Positions 1 through 10,533 of a stretch of 64,000 bases of DNA are shown piece by piece. A program made the translations under genes and the position numbers. Source of the stretch: Agromyces sp. NDB4Y10 (lineage in GTDB: Bacteria > Actinomycetota > Actinomycetes > Actinomycetales > Microbacteriaceae); the NCBI RefSeq assembly GCF_001620055.1, contig NZ_LQGY01000025.1, positions 90,587-154,586 on the forward strand. The letters run 5' to 3'. Position 1 is the first letter of the stretch; the number at the start of each line of letters is the position of its first letter. The notes beneath the pieces were generated by a model. It made no database searches. It was given only the letters and a program-made list of their open reading frames with translations, and was not told the DNA's origin.

Positions 1-1
1 C

Positions 2-3000
2 AACGCGTTCCTGCCCGTCGACCCCACCGCGCGGTCGACGGTGAAGCAGCAGCTGCAGCGCATCGCGGCATCCGAGGGCCTCGAGGTGCTCGGATGGCGC
101 GAGGTGCCGGTGCGCCCCGAGGAACTCGGCACGCTGGCCCGCGCCGCGATGCCCGTCGTGCAGCAGCTCTACGTGCGGAGCTCGGCGAACACGGCCGAGG
201 GCGAGCACCTCGCCGGGATCGCGCTCGACCGGCTCACCTTCCGGCTGCGCAAGCGCGCCGAGCGCGAGCTCGAGCTCTACTTCGCGTCCCTCTCCAGCCG
301 CACGCTCGTCTACAAGGGCATGGTCACCACGCTCCAGCTCGAGCCGTTCTATCCCGACCTCTCCGACGAGCGGTTCGCCTCCAAGCTCGCCCTGGTCCAC
401 TCCCGGTACTCCACGAACACGTTCCCCTCGTGGCCGCTCGCACAGCCGTTCCGGATGATCGCGCACAACGGCGAGATCAACACCATCCAGGGCAACCGCA
501 ACTGGATGCGCGCCCGGCAGTCGCAGCTGGAGTCCGAGCTGCTCGGCGAGCTCGACCCGCTCATGCCGATCGTGACGCCCGGCGCGAGCGACTCGGCCTC
601 GTTCGACGAGGTCGTCGAGCTGCTCACCCTCGCCGGCCGCAGCCTGCCGCACGCGGTGATGATGATGGTCCCCGAGGCGTGGGAGAAGCAGGCCGAGATC
701 GATCCGGCGCGCCGGGCGTTCTACGAGTACCACTCCATGCTCATGGAGCCGTGGGACGGCCCCGCCGCGATCGTGTTCACCGACGGCAGCCTCGTCGGCG
801 CGACGCTCGACCGCAACGGCCTCCGGCCCGGCCGGTACGTCGTGACCGACGATGGGCTCGTCGTGCTGGCGAGCGAGATCGGCGTGCTCGACCTGCCGCA
901 GAAGCGCATCGTGCGGAAGGGACGCCTCCAGCCCGGTCGCATGTTCCTCGTCGACACCGAGGCTGGCCGCCTCATCGAGGACGACGAGATCAAGTCCGAG
1001 CTCGCGGCATCCGCACCCTGGGGGGAGTGGCTCGACGAGGGCCGCATCCGCCTCTCCGACCTGCCCGAGCGCGAGCACATCGTGCACCCGCCGGCATCCG
1101 TGAACCGCCGTCAGCGCACCTTCGGCTACACGGAAGAGGAGGTGAAGATCCTCCTCGCGCCGATGGCGGCGACCGGTCAGGAGCCGCTCGGCGCGATGGG
1201 TTCCGACACCCCGATCGCGGTGCTCTCCGAGCGTCCGCGGCTGCTCTTCGACTACTTCACGCAGCAGTTCGCCCAGGTCACCAACCCGCCGCTCGACTCG
1301 ATCCGCGAGCAGGTCGTGACCTCGCTGTCGACGTCGCTCGGACCCGAGCGGAACCTGCTCGCCGCGGGCGCCGAGCACGCGCGCCAGGTCTCGCTCGACT
1401 TCCCGGTGATCGACAACGACCAGCTGGCGAAGATCGTGCACATGACCTCGCCGTCGGGCGCGCGCGCCACCCGGACGCTGCGCGGGCTGTACCGCGTCGA
1501 CGACGGACCCGACGGCCTGCGCGCGCGCCTCGAGGAGCTGGCCCGCGAGGTCGACGAGGCCATCGACGAGGGCGCCTCGTTCATCGTGCTGAGCGACCGG
1601 GACTCGACCAAGGACCTCGCGCCGATCCCGTCGCTGCTCATGCTGTCGGCGGTGCACCACCACCTCATCCGCTCCGAGACCCGCATGAAGGTCGGTCTCG
1701 TGGTCGAGGCCGGCGACGTGCGCGAGGTGCACCACGTGGCGCTCCTCGTCGGCTACGGCGCCTCCGCCGTGAACCCGTACCTCGCCATGGAGTCCTGCGA
1801 GGACCTCGTCCGGTCGGGCACGCTCGCGGGCGTCACGCCCGAGCAGGCGGTGCGGAACGTCATCACCGCGCTCGGCAAGGGCGTGCTGAAGATCATGTCG
1901 AAGATGGGCATCTCGACGATCTCGTCGTACGCGGGCGCGCAGGCGTTCGAGGCGGTCGGGCTCTCGCAGGAGTTCATCGACGAGTACTTCACCGGGACCA
2001 CCTCGAAGCTCGGCGGCGTCGGCATCGAGGTCATCGCTCGGGAGAACCTCGCCCGGCACCAGGTGGCCTACCCGGCGGATGCCGCGGTCCGGGCCCACGA
2101 GCGACTCCAGACCGGTGGCGAGTACCAGTGGCGCCGCGACGGGTCGCCGCACCTGTTCAACCCCGAGACGGTCTTCCGCCTGCAGCACTCGACGCGCAAT
2201 CGCCGCTACGACATCTTCCGCGAGTACACGCACATGGTCGACTCGCAGGCCGAGCAGCTCATGACCCTGCGCGGCATGTTCGCGCTCCGCACGGGCGTCC
2301 GCCCGCCGGTGCCGATCGACGAGGTCGAGCCGGTCGAGTCGATCGTGAAGCGGTTCTCCACGGGCGCGATGAGCTACGGCTCCATCTCGAAGGAGGCGCA
2401 CGAGACGCTCGCGATCGCCATGAACCGGCTCGGCGCGAAGTCGAACACCGGCGAGGGCGGCGAGGACCTGGAGCGACTCCTCGACCCGGAGCGGCGCAGC
2501 GCGATCAAGCAGGTGGCATCCGGCCGCTTCGGCGTGACGAGCATGTACCTCACGCACGCCGACGACATCCAGATCAAGCTCGCACAGGGCGCCAAGCCCG
2601 GCGAGGGCGGGCAGCTCCCGCCGACCAAGGTCTACCCGTGGGTCGCCCGGACGCGCCACGCGACCGCGGGCGTCGGCCTCATCTCGCCGCCGCCGCACCA
2701 CGACATCTACTCGATCGAAGACCTCAAGCAGCTGATCTTCGACCTGAAGCGGGCGAACCCGAAGGCCCGCATCCACGTGAAGCTGGTCAGCCAGTCGGGC
2801 ATCGGCGCGGTCGCGGCGGGCACGGCGAAGGCGCTGGCGGATGTCATCCTCGTCTCCGGCCACGACGGCGGCACGGGCGCGAGCCCGCTGAACTCCCTGA
2901 AGCACGCGGGCACCCCGTGGGAGCTCGGCCTCGCCGAGACGCAGCAGACGCTCATGCTGAACGGCATGCGCGACCGCGTGGTCGTGCAGGTCGACGGGCA

Positions 3001-4271
3001 GCTGAAGACCGGTCGCGACGTCGTCATCGGCGCCCTGCTCGGCGCCGAGGAGTTCGGCTTCGCGACGGCCCCGCTCATCGTCGAGGGTTGCGTCATGATG
3101 CGCGTCTGCCACCTCGACACGTGCCCGGTCGGCGTCGCGACGCAGAACCCCGAGCTGCGCAAGCGGTTCACGGGCAAGCCCGAGTTCGTCGTGAACTTCT
3201 TCGAGTTCATCGCGCAGGAGGTGCGCGAGTACCTCGCGGAGCTCGGCTACCGCTCGCTCGACGAGGTCATCGGCCGGCGCGAGCTGCTCGACGTCGACCG
3301 CGCCGTCGCCCACTGGAAGGCGTCGGGACTCGACCTCACGCCCGTGCTCGTGGGTCCGGACTTCTCCGGCTCCGAACCGCGTCGCAACTTCCGTGCGCAG
3401 GACCACGAGCTCGAGGAGCACTTCGACAACGAGCTCATCCGGCGCAGCGCCCTCGTCCTCGAGCAGGGCGGTCGCGTCGAGATCACCCTGCCGATCAAGA
3501 ACACCGAGCGGGCGGTCGGCACCATGCTCGGCCACGAGGTCACCGTCCGGCACGGCGCGGAGGGCCTGCCCACCGGCTCGATCGACGTCACGCTGACCGG
3601 TTCGGCCGGGCAGTCGTTCGGCGCGTTCCTGCCGAGCGGCATCACCCTCCGACTCGAGGGCGACTCGAACGACTACGTCGGCAAGGGCCTGTCCGGCGGT
3701 CAGGTGATCGTGCGTCCGTCGCGCGAGGCCGGCTTCGTCGCCGAGCGGAACGTCATCGCCGGCAACGTCATCGGCTACGGCGCGACCCGGGGCAGCATGT
3801 TCATCCGCGGCATCGTGGGGGAGCGCTTCCTCGTCCGGAACTCCGGCGCCACGGCGGTCGTCGAGGGTGTGGGCGACCACGCGCTCGAGTACATGACCGG
3901 CGGCCTCGCGCTCATCCTGGGCGGCACCGGCCGCAACCTGGGCGCGGGCATGTCGGGCGGCACGGCGTACGTGCTCGACCTCGCCGAGGCGCGCGTGAAC
4001 CGCGAAGCGCTCTCGAGCGGCGAACTCGAGCTGCACGCCCTGGGCAGCGCCGACCACGAGATCGTCCGCGACCTGCTCGAGCAGCACCTCGAGCACACCG
4101 ACTCCGCGGTCGCCGCGGCGCTCCTCGCCGAGGGTGCCGTCGCGTTCGACCGCTTCACCAAGGTGCTTCCGCGCGACTACGCCGCGGTCCTCCGCACCCG
4201 CCAAGCGGCGGTCGACGAGGGGCTGGACCCCGACGGCGACGTCGTCTGGACGCGAATCCTGGAGGTGACGG

Positions 4272-4279
<8 letters not shown>
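2..4279 (+). CDS. gltB: Glutamate synthase large subunit, 5'-truncated by the window edge
   Basis: Large subunit of NADPH-dependent glutamate synthase (GOGAT), which makes glutamate from glutamine and 2-oxoglutarate. The frame is open from base 2, so the N-terminus, including the class-II amidotransferase catalytic Cys, lies outside; about 1425 residues are present of a usual 1500 or so. Visible in order: the rest of the amidotransferase domain ([27 protein letters not shown]), the central linker domain, the FMN-binding synthase domain ([22 protein letters not shown]), the 3Fe-4S cysteines encoded at 3089, 3107 and 3122 ([15 protein letters not shown]), and the C-terminal beta-helix domain ([16 protein letters not shown]). 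It overlaps gltD by 8 bases, implying translational coupling and a GltB-GltD complex. No frameshift seen. Confidence 0.97.
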
Positions 4280-5729
<1,450 letters not shown>

Positions 5730-5800
5730 CCGGCGCCGCGGGCGCCTGACGAGTCCGTATCCAGCGCTACGGCGCGCGAACCCCCTGGAGCACACACCAC

Positions 5801-7216
5801 ATGAGAAGAGCGAAGATCGTCGCCACGCTCGGGCCGGCAACGTCCAGCTACGAGCAGATCCGCGCGATCATCGACGCCGGCATCGACGTCGCCCGGATGA
5901 ACCTCAGCCACGGCAGCTACGACGTGCACGAGGGCGTCTACCAGAACGTCCGGAAGGCGGCGAACGACTCGGGCCGCGCTGTGGCCGTGCTGGTCGACCT
6001 CCAGGGGCCGAAGATCCGCCTGGGCAAGTTCGCCGACGGCCCGCACGAGCTCGCCGAGGGCGACATCTTCAAGATCACGACCGAGGAGATCCTCGGCACG
6101 AAGGAGATCGTCGGCACCACCTTCAAGGGCCTGCCGCACGACGTCGAGGCGGGCGACCACCTGCTGATCGACGACGGCAAGGTTCGGGTCGAGGTGCTCG
6201 AGACCGACGGCACGGTCGTCACCACGAAGGTCGTCGTCGCGGGTCCGGTGTCGAACAACAAGGGCATCAACCTCCCCGGCGTGGCCGTGAACGTGCCGGC
6301 GCTGTCCGAGAAGGACGAGGCCGACCTGCGCTGGGCCCTGAAGCTCGGCGCCGACCTCATCGCGCTGTCGTTCGTGCGCAACGCCGCCGACATCGACCGG
6401 GTGCACGAGATCATGTCCGAGGAGGGCCGCCGCCTCCCGGTCATCGCCAAGATCGAGAAGCCGCAGGCCGTCGACGCCCTCGAGGGCATCGTCGAGGCGT
6501 TCGACGGCGTGATGGTGGCCCGTGGCGACCTCGGCGTCGAACTGCCCCTCGAGGCGGTGCCGATCGTGCAGAAGCGCGCCATCGAGATCGCCCGCCGGCT
6601 CGCGAAGCCGGTGATCGTGGCCACGCAGATGCTCGAGTCGATGACCCACTCGCCGGTCCCCACGCGCGCCGAGACCTCGGACGTCGCGAACGCCATCCTC
6701 GACGGCGCCGACGCGGTCATGCTCTCGGGCGAGACGAGCGTGGGCGAGTACCCGGTGCAGACCGTCAAGACCATGGCCCGCATCATCGAGTCCACCGAGA
6801 AGCACGGACTCGAGCGCATCCCGCCGCTCGGCACGAAGCCGCGCACCCAGGCCGGCGCGATCACGCTGGCCGCGGTCGAGGTCGCCGACTTCGTCGAGGC
6901 GAAGTACCTGTGCGTGTTCACCGAGTCGGGCGAGTCGGTGCGACGGATGACGCGACTCCGGTCGAACATCCCGATCCTCGCGTTCACGCCCTATCCCGCC
7001 ATCCGTCGCCGCATGGCCCTGAACTGGGGCGTCGAGTCGTTCGTGGTCGAGCGCGTCACCCACACCGACCAGATGGTCGGCCAGGTCGACGAGGTGCTCG
7101 CGAAGACCGGCAAGGCCGAGGCGGGCGAGAAGGTCGTCATCATCTCGGGTTCGCCTCCCGGAATCCCCGGCACCACGAACGACGTGCGCGTGCACGTCGT
7201 CGGCGAGGTGCTCTAG
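5801..7216 (+). CDS. pyk: Pyruvate kinase
   Basis: Converts PEP and ADP to pyruvate and ATP at the end of glycolysis. 471 residues, as usual for bacterial enzymes. The N-terminus KIVATLGPATSS, the substrate-site ARMNLSHGS, the K+/Mg2+ region VDLQGPKIRLG, the catalytic-lysine motif VIAKIEKPQAVD, MVARGDLGVELP and ATQMLESM are all present, followed by the C-terminal regulatory domain (ITLAAVEVADFVEAKYLCVFTESG). ATG at 5801 has GGAG 10 bases upstream. Single gene ended by the hairpin at 7229-7263. It lies near ppsA, which runs the reverse net reaction. Confidence 0.97.
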   Translation: MRRAKIVATLGPATSSYEQIRAIIDAGIDVARMNLSHGSYDVHEGVYQNVRKAANDSGRAVAVLVDLQGPKIRLGKFADGPHELAEGDIFKITTEEILGTKEIVGTTFKGLPHDVEAGDHLLIDDGKVRVEVLETDGTVVTTKVVVAGPVSNNKGINLPGVAVNVPALSEKDEADLRWALKLGADLIALSFVRNAADIDRVHEIMSEEGRRLPVIAKIEKPQAVDALEGIVEAFDGVMVARGDLGVELPLEAVPIVQKRAIEIARRLAKPVIVATQMLESMTHSPVPTRAETSDVANAILDGADAVMLSGETSVGEYPVQTVKTMARIIESTEKHGLERIPPLGTKPRTQAGAITLAAVEVADFVEAKYLCVFTESGESVRRMTRLRSNIPILAFTPYPAIRRRMALNWGVESFVVERVTHTDQMVGQVDEVLAKTGKAEAGEKVVIISGSPPGIPGTTNDVRVHVVGEVL

Positions 7217-7228
7217 CCGCTCGCGCCA

Positions 7229-7263
7229 CGAGGCCCGGTCGTCCGTCGGACGGCCGGGCCTCG
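7229..7263. terminator. Bidirectional hairpin between pyk and tRNA-Leu
   Basis: Arms 7229-7243 and 7249-7263 pair over 15 positions with one T-G wobble around a 5-base loop. It has no T-tract, which is common for actinobacterial terminators. It sits between the convergent 3' ends of pyk (+) and tRNA-Leu (-), so it can serve both. Confidence 0.7.
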
Positions 7264-7280
7264 TTCGCGTTCGCAGGTGC

Positions 7281-7366
7281 TGGTGCCGGTGGTGGGGGTC
7301 GAACCCACACGCCCTCTCGGGCAAAGCATTTTGAGTGCTCCGCGTCTGCCATTCCGCCACACCGGC
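7281..7366 (-). tRNA. tRNA-Leu (anticodon CAA)
   Basis: Read on the minus strand it folds as a class II tRNA of 86 nt including the CCA end, which is encoded. Acceptor arm GCCGGTG pairs with CACCGGC; the anticodon stem GAGCA/TGCTT closes the loop CTCAAAA with anticodon CAA; the long variable arm is GCCC-GAGA-GGGC; the T arm is GTGGG-TTCGACC-CCCAC; the discriminator is A, as expected for leucine. It decodes TTG, a rare codon in this GC-rich genome. A minus-strand -10 box TATTCT (7386-7381) lies 14 bases upstream. Confidence 0.96.
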
Positions 7367-7380
7367 CGGAGCGCTCGCCC

Positions 7381-7395
7381 AGAATACCGTAGGCT
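7381..7395. promoter_or_regulatory. Divergent -10 boxes for tRNA-Leu (-) and the ANTAR regulator (+)
   Basis: Minus-strand TATTCT (7386-7381) points to tRNA-Leu; plus-strand TAGGCT (7390-7395) points to the response regulator whose GTG at 7403 follows 7 bases later. Only 3 bases separate the boxes, so the two polymerase sites must exclude one another. No convincing -35 box was seen for either. Confidence 0.55.
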
Positions 7396-7402
7396 TTCCT
7401 GC

Positions 7403-8008
7403 GTGACAGACACCGAAGAGACCCAGTCAGCGCCGCGCCGCGTCGTCGTCGCGGAGGATGAATCGCTCATCCGCCTCGACATCGTCGAGATCCTGCGCGA
7501 CAACGGCTTCGAGGTCGTCGGCGAGGCCGGAGACGGCGAGACGGCGGTCGCACTCGCGACCGAGCTCCGCCCCGACCTCGTCATCATGGATGTGAAGATG
7601 CCGCAGCTCGACGGCATCTCCGCGGCGGAGCGGCTCTCGAAGGGCCACATCGCCCCGGTCGTGCTCCTCACGGCGTTCAGCCAGCGGGAGCTCGTCGAGC
7701 GCGCGACCGAGGCCGGCGCGCTGGCCTACGTGGTGAAGCCCTTCACGCCGAACGACCTCCTGCCCGCGATCGAGATCGCGCTGGCCCGGCACGCCCAGAT
7801 CATCGCCCTCGAGGCCGAGGTCGGCGACCTCGTCGAGCGGTTCGAGACCCGCAAGCTCGTCGACCGAGCCAAGGGCCTGCTGAACGAGAAGATGGGGCTG
7901 ACCGAGCCCGAGGCGTTCCGCTGGATCCAGAAGGCCTCGATGGACCGTCGCCTCACCATGAAGGACGTCTCGCAGGCCATCATCGAGCAGCTCGCACCCA
8001 AGAAGTAG
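7403..8008 (+). CDS. Response regulator with C-terminal ANTAR RNA-binding domain (PdtaR-like)
   Basis: 201 residues. The receiver domain (about 13-125) has the acidic pair E18/D19, phospho-acceptor D63 in VIMDVKMP, T90 and K112. The ANTAR domain (about 135-195: RKLVDRAKGLLNEKMGLTEPEAFRWIQKASM) is the family that binds tandem hairpins in mRNA leaders to antiterminate. The start chosen is GTG 7403, because the -10 box TAGGCT ends 7 bases before it (leaderless mRNA) and because a longer frame upstream would run through tRNA-Leu. No sensor kinase is adjacent, so it is an orphan regulator; its cognate kinase (a PdtaS-like histidine kinase is the usual partner) must be elsewhere. Confidence 0.9.
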   Translation: MTDTEETQSAPRRVVVAEDESLIRLDIVEILRDNGFEVVGEAGDGETAVALATELRPDLVIMDVKMPQLDGISAAERLSKGHIAPVVLLTAFSQRELVERATEAGALAYVVKPFTPNDLLPAIEIALARHAQIIALEAEVGDLVERFETRKLVDRAKGLLNEKMGLTEPEAFRWIQKASMDRRLTMKDVSQAIIEQLAPKK

Positions 8009-8056
8009 CCGCCGGGACTTGCGTCCCGCGCCCGCCGACCCCGTCGTGGAACGATG

Positions 8057-8079
8057 GGTCCGCCCGGACCGGGCGGTCC
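8057..8079 (+). terminator. Possible terminator after the ANTAR regulator
   Basis: Inverted repeat GGTCCGCCCGG / CCGGGCGGTCC with one mismatch and almost no loop, 48 bases after the stop codon and 25 before ppsA. It could equally lie in the ppsA leader. Confidence 0.3.
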
Positions 8080-8104
8080 GGTTCGGACGAGGTGAGGGGG
8101 CCGC

Positions 8105-10438
8105 ATGCTCGGCGACGGAAGTTCTGCACTGGTCAGCCGCTTCGAGGAGGTCGGTCTCGGCGACGCGGCATCCGTCGGCGGCAAGGGGGCGAACCTCGGC
8201 GAGATGACCTCGGCCGGGCTGCCGATCCCGCCGGGCTTCGTGGTCACCGCGTCCGCGTACCTCGAGGCCGTGGAACGGGCCGGGGTGCGGGAACGCCTGC
8301 TCGAACGCTTCCGCGCCGCTGCGGCGGAGGCCGACGACCCGGAGGCCCTCGCGCGCGCGGCGGCCGAGCTGCGCGAGACGGTGCGGGCGGTCCAGGTCCC
8401 GGACGACGTCCGCGAGGCGATCCTGGGGGAGTACCACCGCCTCGGCGCTGGGGCCGCCGTGGCGGTGCGCTCGTCGGCGACCTCGGAGGATGCCGCGGGC
8501 ACGTCGTTCGCGGGCATGCACGACACGTACAACAACGTCGTGGGCGACGAGGCCGTGCTCGCCCGACTGCGGGACTGCTGGGCGTCGCTCTACGGCGACC
8601 GCGTCATCTCGTATCGGGCGAGCCAGCGCATGGACGAGGAGCCGGTGCTCGCGGTCGTCGTCCAGACGCAGGTGGCCTCCGACCGGTCGGGCGTCATGTT
8701 CACGGTCGACCCGTCGACCGGGGCGCGCGACCGGCTCGTGATCGAGGCGGCGCTGGGGCTCGGCGAGGTCGTCGTGTCCGGGGCGGTCGAACCCGACACG
8801 TACGTCGTCGCGAAGGACGGCCCGCGCCTGATCTCGGTGCGCGTCGGACGCCAGTCGCACGCCCTCGTGGCCGGATCGGACGGGACGGTCGTGCGCGAGG
8901 ACCTCGACCCGGTGCGTGCCGACGCGCGCGTGCTCACCGATGACGAGGTGCTCGCCGTCGCGTCCCTCGGGCTGCAGGTGGAGCAGCACTACGGCGAGCC
9001 CCAGGACACCGAGTGGGCGTACTCGGCGGGGCGGCTCTGGATGCTCCAGTCGCGCCCGGTGACCACCCTCGGCGGCGGTCCGGGGGAGGCCGGCGTCCCG
9101 GTCGCCGGCGGACCTCCGGCGGGCACGGTCCTGCTCCGCGGGCTCGCCGCCGCGCCCGGTCGCGTGTCCGGACGGGTGCGCATCCTGCAGAGCCCCGCGG
9201 ACGGACCCCGCCTGCAGGCGGGTGAGATCCTCGTCGCCCCCATGACCAACCCCGACTGGGTGCCCACGATGCGCCGCGCCGCGGCCGTGGTCACCGACGG
9301 CGGCGGCATGACCTGCCACGCCGCCATCGTGGCGCGGGAGCTCGGCGTGCCCGCGATCGTGGGGGCGCGCACGGCGACGTCGGCGCTCCGGGACGACGAG
9401 CTCGTCACGGTCGACGGCGCGAAGGGCGAGGTGATCGAGGGCGCGGATGCCGCGGCATCCGCTGCACCCAGCGCTGGAGCGCCGCCGGCGATGGTGTCGC
9501 CGATCCCGGCACCCGCGGCGCCCGAGGCGCTCGCGACCCGGCTCTACGTCAACCTCGCCATCGCGGAACGCGCCGCGGACGTCGCCGCGCAGGACGTCGA
9601 CGGCGTCGGGCTGCTCCGCGCCGAGTTCATGATCACCGATGCCCTCGGCGGCCTCCACCCGCGCGAGCTGCTCGCCCGCGGCCGGCGGGACGAGTTCGTC
9701 GATCGCATGAGCGGATCGCTGCTGGAGGTGACCCGCGCGTTCGGGACGCGCCCCGTGGTGTACCGCACCATCGACTTCCGCACGAACGAGTTCCGCGGGC
9801 TCGAGGGCGGCGAGCGGTTCGAGCCGCAGGAGAACAACCCCATGATCGGCTACCGCGGCGCCTATCGGTACGTCCGCGAGCCGGAGCTGTTCACCCTCGA
9901 GCTCGAGGTGCTCGCGCGGGTGCGCGAGGAGACGCCGAACCTGCACGTCATGCTCCCGTTCGTGCGCACCCGCTGGGAGCTCGAGGCCTGCCTCGAACTC
10001 ATCGACGACAGCCCGCTCGGCCGTCAGCGCGGCCTGAAGCGCTGGGTCATGGCCGAGGTGCCCTCGATCGCGTACCGGATCCCGGAGTACGCGGCGATGG
10101 GCATCGACGGGGTCTCGATCGGCTCCAACGACCTCACGCAGCTCATGCTCGGCGTCGACCGGGACTCCGAGCTGTGCGCCGAGCTGTTCGACGAGTCGGA
10201 TGCCGCGGTGCTCGACGCCATCGAGCGGATCATCACCGCCTGCCACGCGGCCGGCATCACCTCGTCGCTGTGCGGGCAGCGCCCGTCGAACGAGCCGGCC
10301 TTCGCCGAACACCTCGTGCGCTTCGGCATCGACTCGATCTCGGTCAACCCGGATGCCGCTGACCGCGCTCGTCGCGTGATCGGGGCCGCCGAGCGTCGCA
10401 TCGTGCTCGACGCGGCGCGCGGCGGCGGGGCGGGCTGA
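8105..10438 (+). CDS. ppsA: Phosphoenolpyruvate synthase (pyruvate, water dikinase)
   Basis: Makes PEP from pyruvate and ATP for gluconeogenesis. 777 residues, close to the usual 790. Domains in order: ATP-grasp nucleotide-binding domain (about 12-325; [28 protein letters not shown]), swivelling phosphohistidine domain (about 345-450; H405 in [14 protein letters not shown]), and PEP/pyruvate-binding TIM barrel (about 490-770; catalytic C723 in [11 protein letters not shown], and [17 protein letters not shown]). The swivel-barrel linker (about 450-480) is Ala/Pro-rich and contains the palindrome GGATGCCGCGGCATCC at about 9445. ATG 8105 is preceded by a purine-rich GAGGTGAGGG. Pyruvate phosphate dikinase is excluded by length and lack of its extra domain. 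Confidence 0.93.
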   Translation: MLGDGSSALVSRFEEVGLGDAASVGGKGANLGEMTSAGLPIPPGFVVTASAYLEAVERAGVRERLLERFRAAAAEADDPEALARAAAELRETVRAVQVPDDVREAILGEYHRLGAGAAVAVRSSATSEDAAGTSFAGMHDTYNNVVGDEAVLARLRDCWASLYGDRVISYRASQRMDEEPVLAVVVQTQVASDRSGVMFTVDPSTGARDRLVIEAALGLGEVVVSGAVEPDTYVVAKDGPRLISVRVGRQSHALVAGSDGTVVREDLDPVRADARVLTDDEVLAVASLGLQVEQHYGEPQDTEWAYSAGRLWMLQSRPVTTLGGGPGEAGVPVAGGPPAGTVLLRGLAAAPGRVSGRVRILQSPADGPRLQAGEILVAPMTNPDWVPTMRRAAAVVTDGGGMTCHAAIVARELGVPAIVGARTATSALRDDELVTVDGAKGEVIEGADAAASAAPSAGAPPAMVSPIPAPAAPEALATRLYVNLAIAERAADVAAQDVDGVGLLRAEFMITDALGGLHPRELLARGRRDEFVDRMSGSLLEVTRAFGTRPVVYRTIDFRTNEFRGLEGGERFEPQENNPMIGYRGAYRYVREPELFTLELEVLARVREETPNLHVMLPFVRTRWELEACLELIDDSPLGRQRGLKRWVMAEVPSIAYRIPEYAAMGIDGVSIGSNDLTQLMLGVDRDSELCAELFDESDAAVLDAIERIITACHAAGITSSLCGQRPSNEPAFAEHLVRFGIDSISVNPDAADRARRVIGAAERRIVLDAARGGGAG

Positions 10439-10521
10439 GCCCCGCGACATCCGTCGGCGGATGCCGGTCGCCCGGGTGCCGGGCGCGTCGCCGGCGGCCC
10501 GGAGGTGTCGGTGCCCGCTTG

Positions 10522-10527
10522 TAGTCT
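10522..10527 (+). promoter_or_regulatory. -10 box TAGTCT of polA (leaderless)
   Basis: TAGTCT ends 6 bases before the polA GTG at 10534, so transcription should begin at or next to the start codon. No ribosome binding site is present between them. Confidence 0.6.
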
Positions 10528-10533
10528 TGGGGG

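Noticed and set aside
7277..7402. Extension of the response regulator through the tRNA-Leu gene
   Set aside because: It would translate the antisense of tRNA-Leu; the GTG at 7403 has a promoter at the correct distance and begins the receiver domain.
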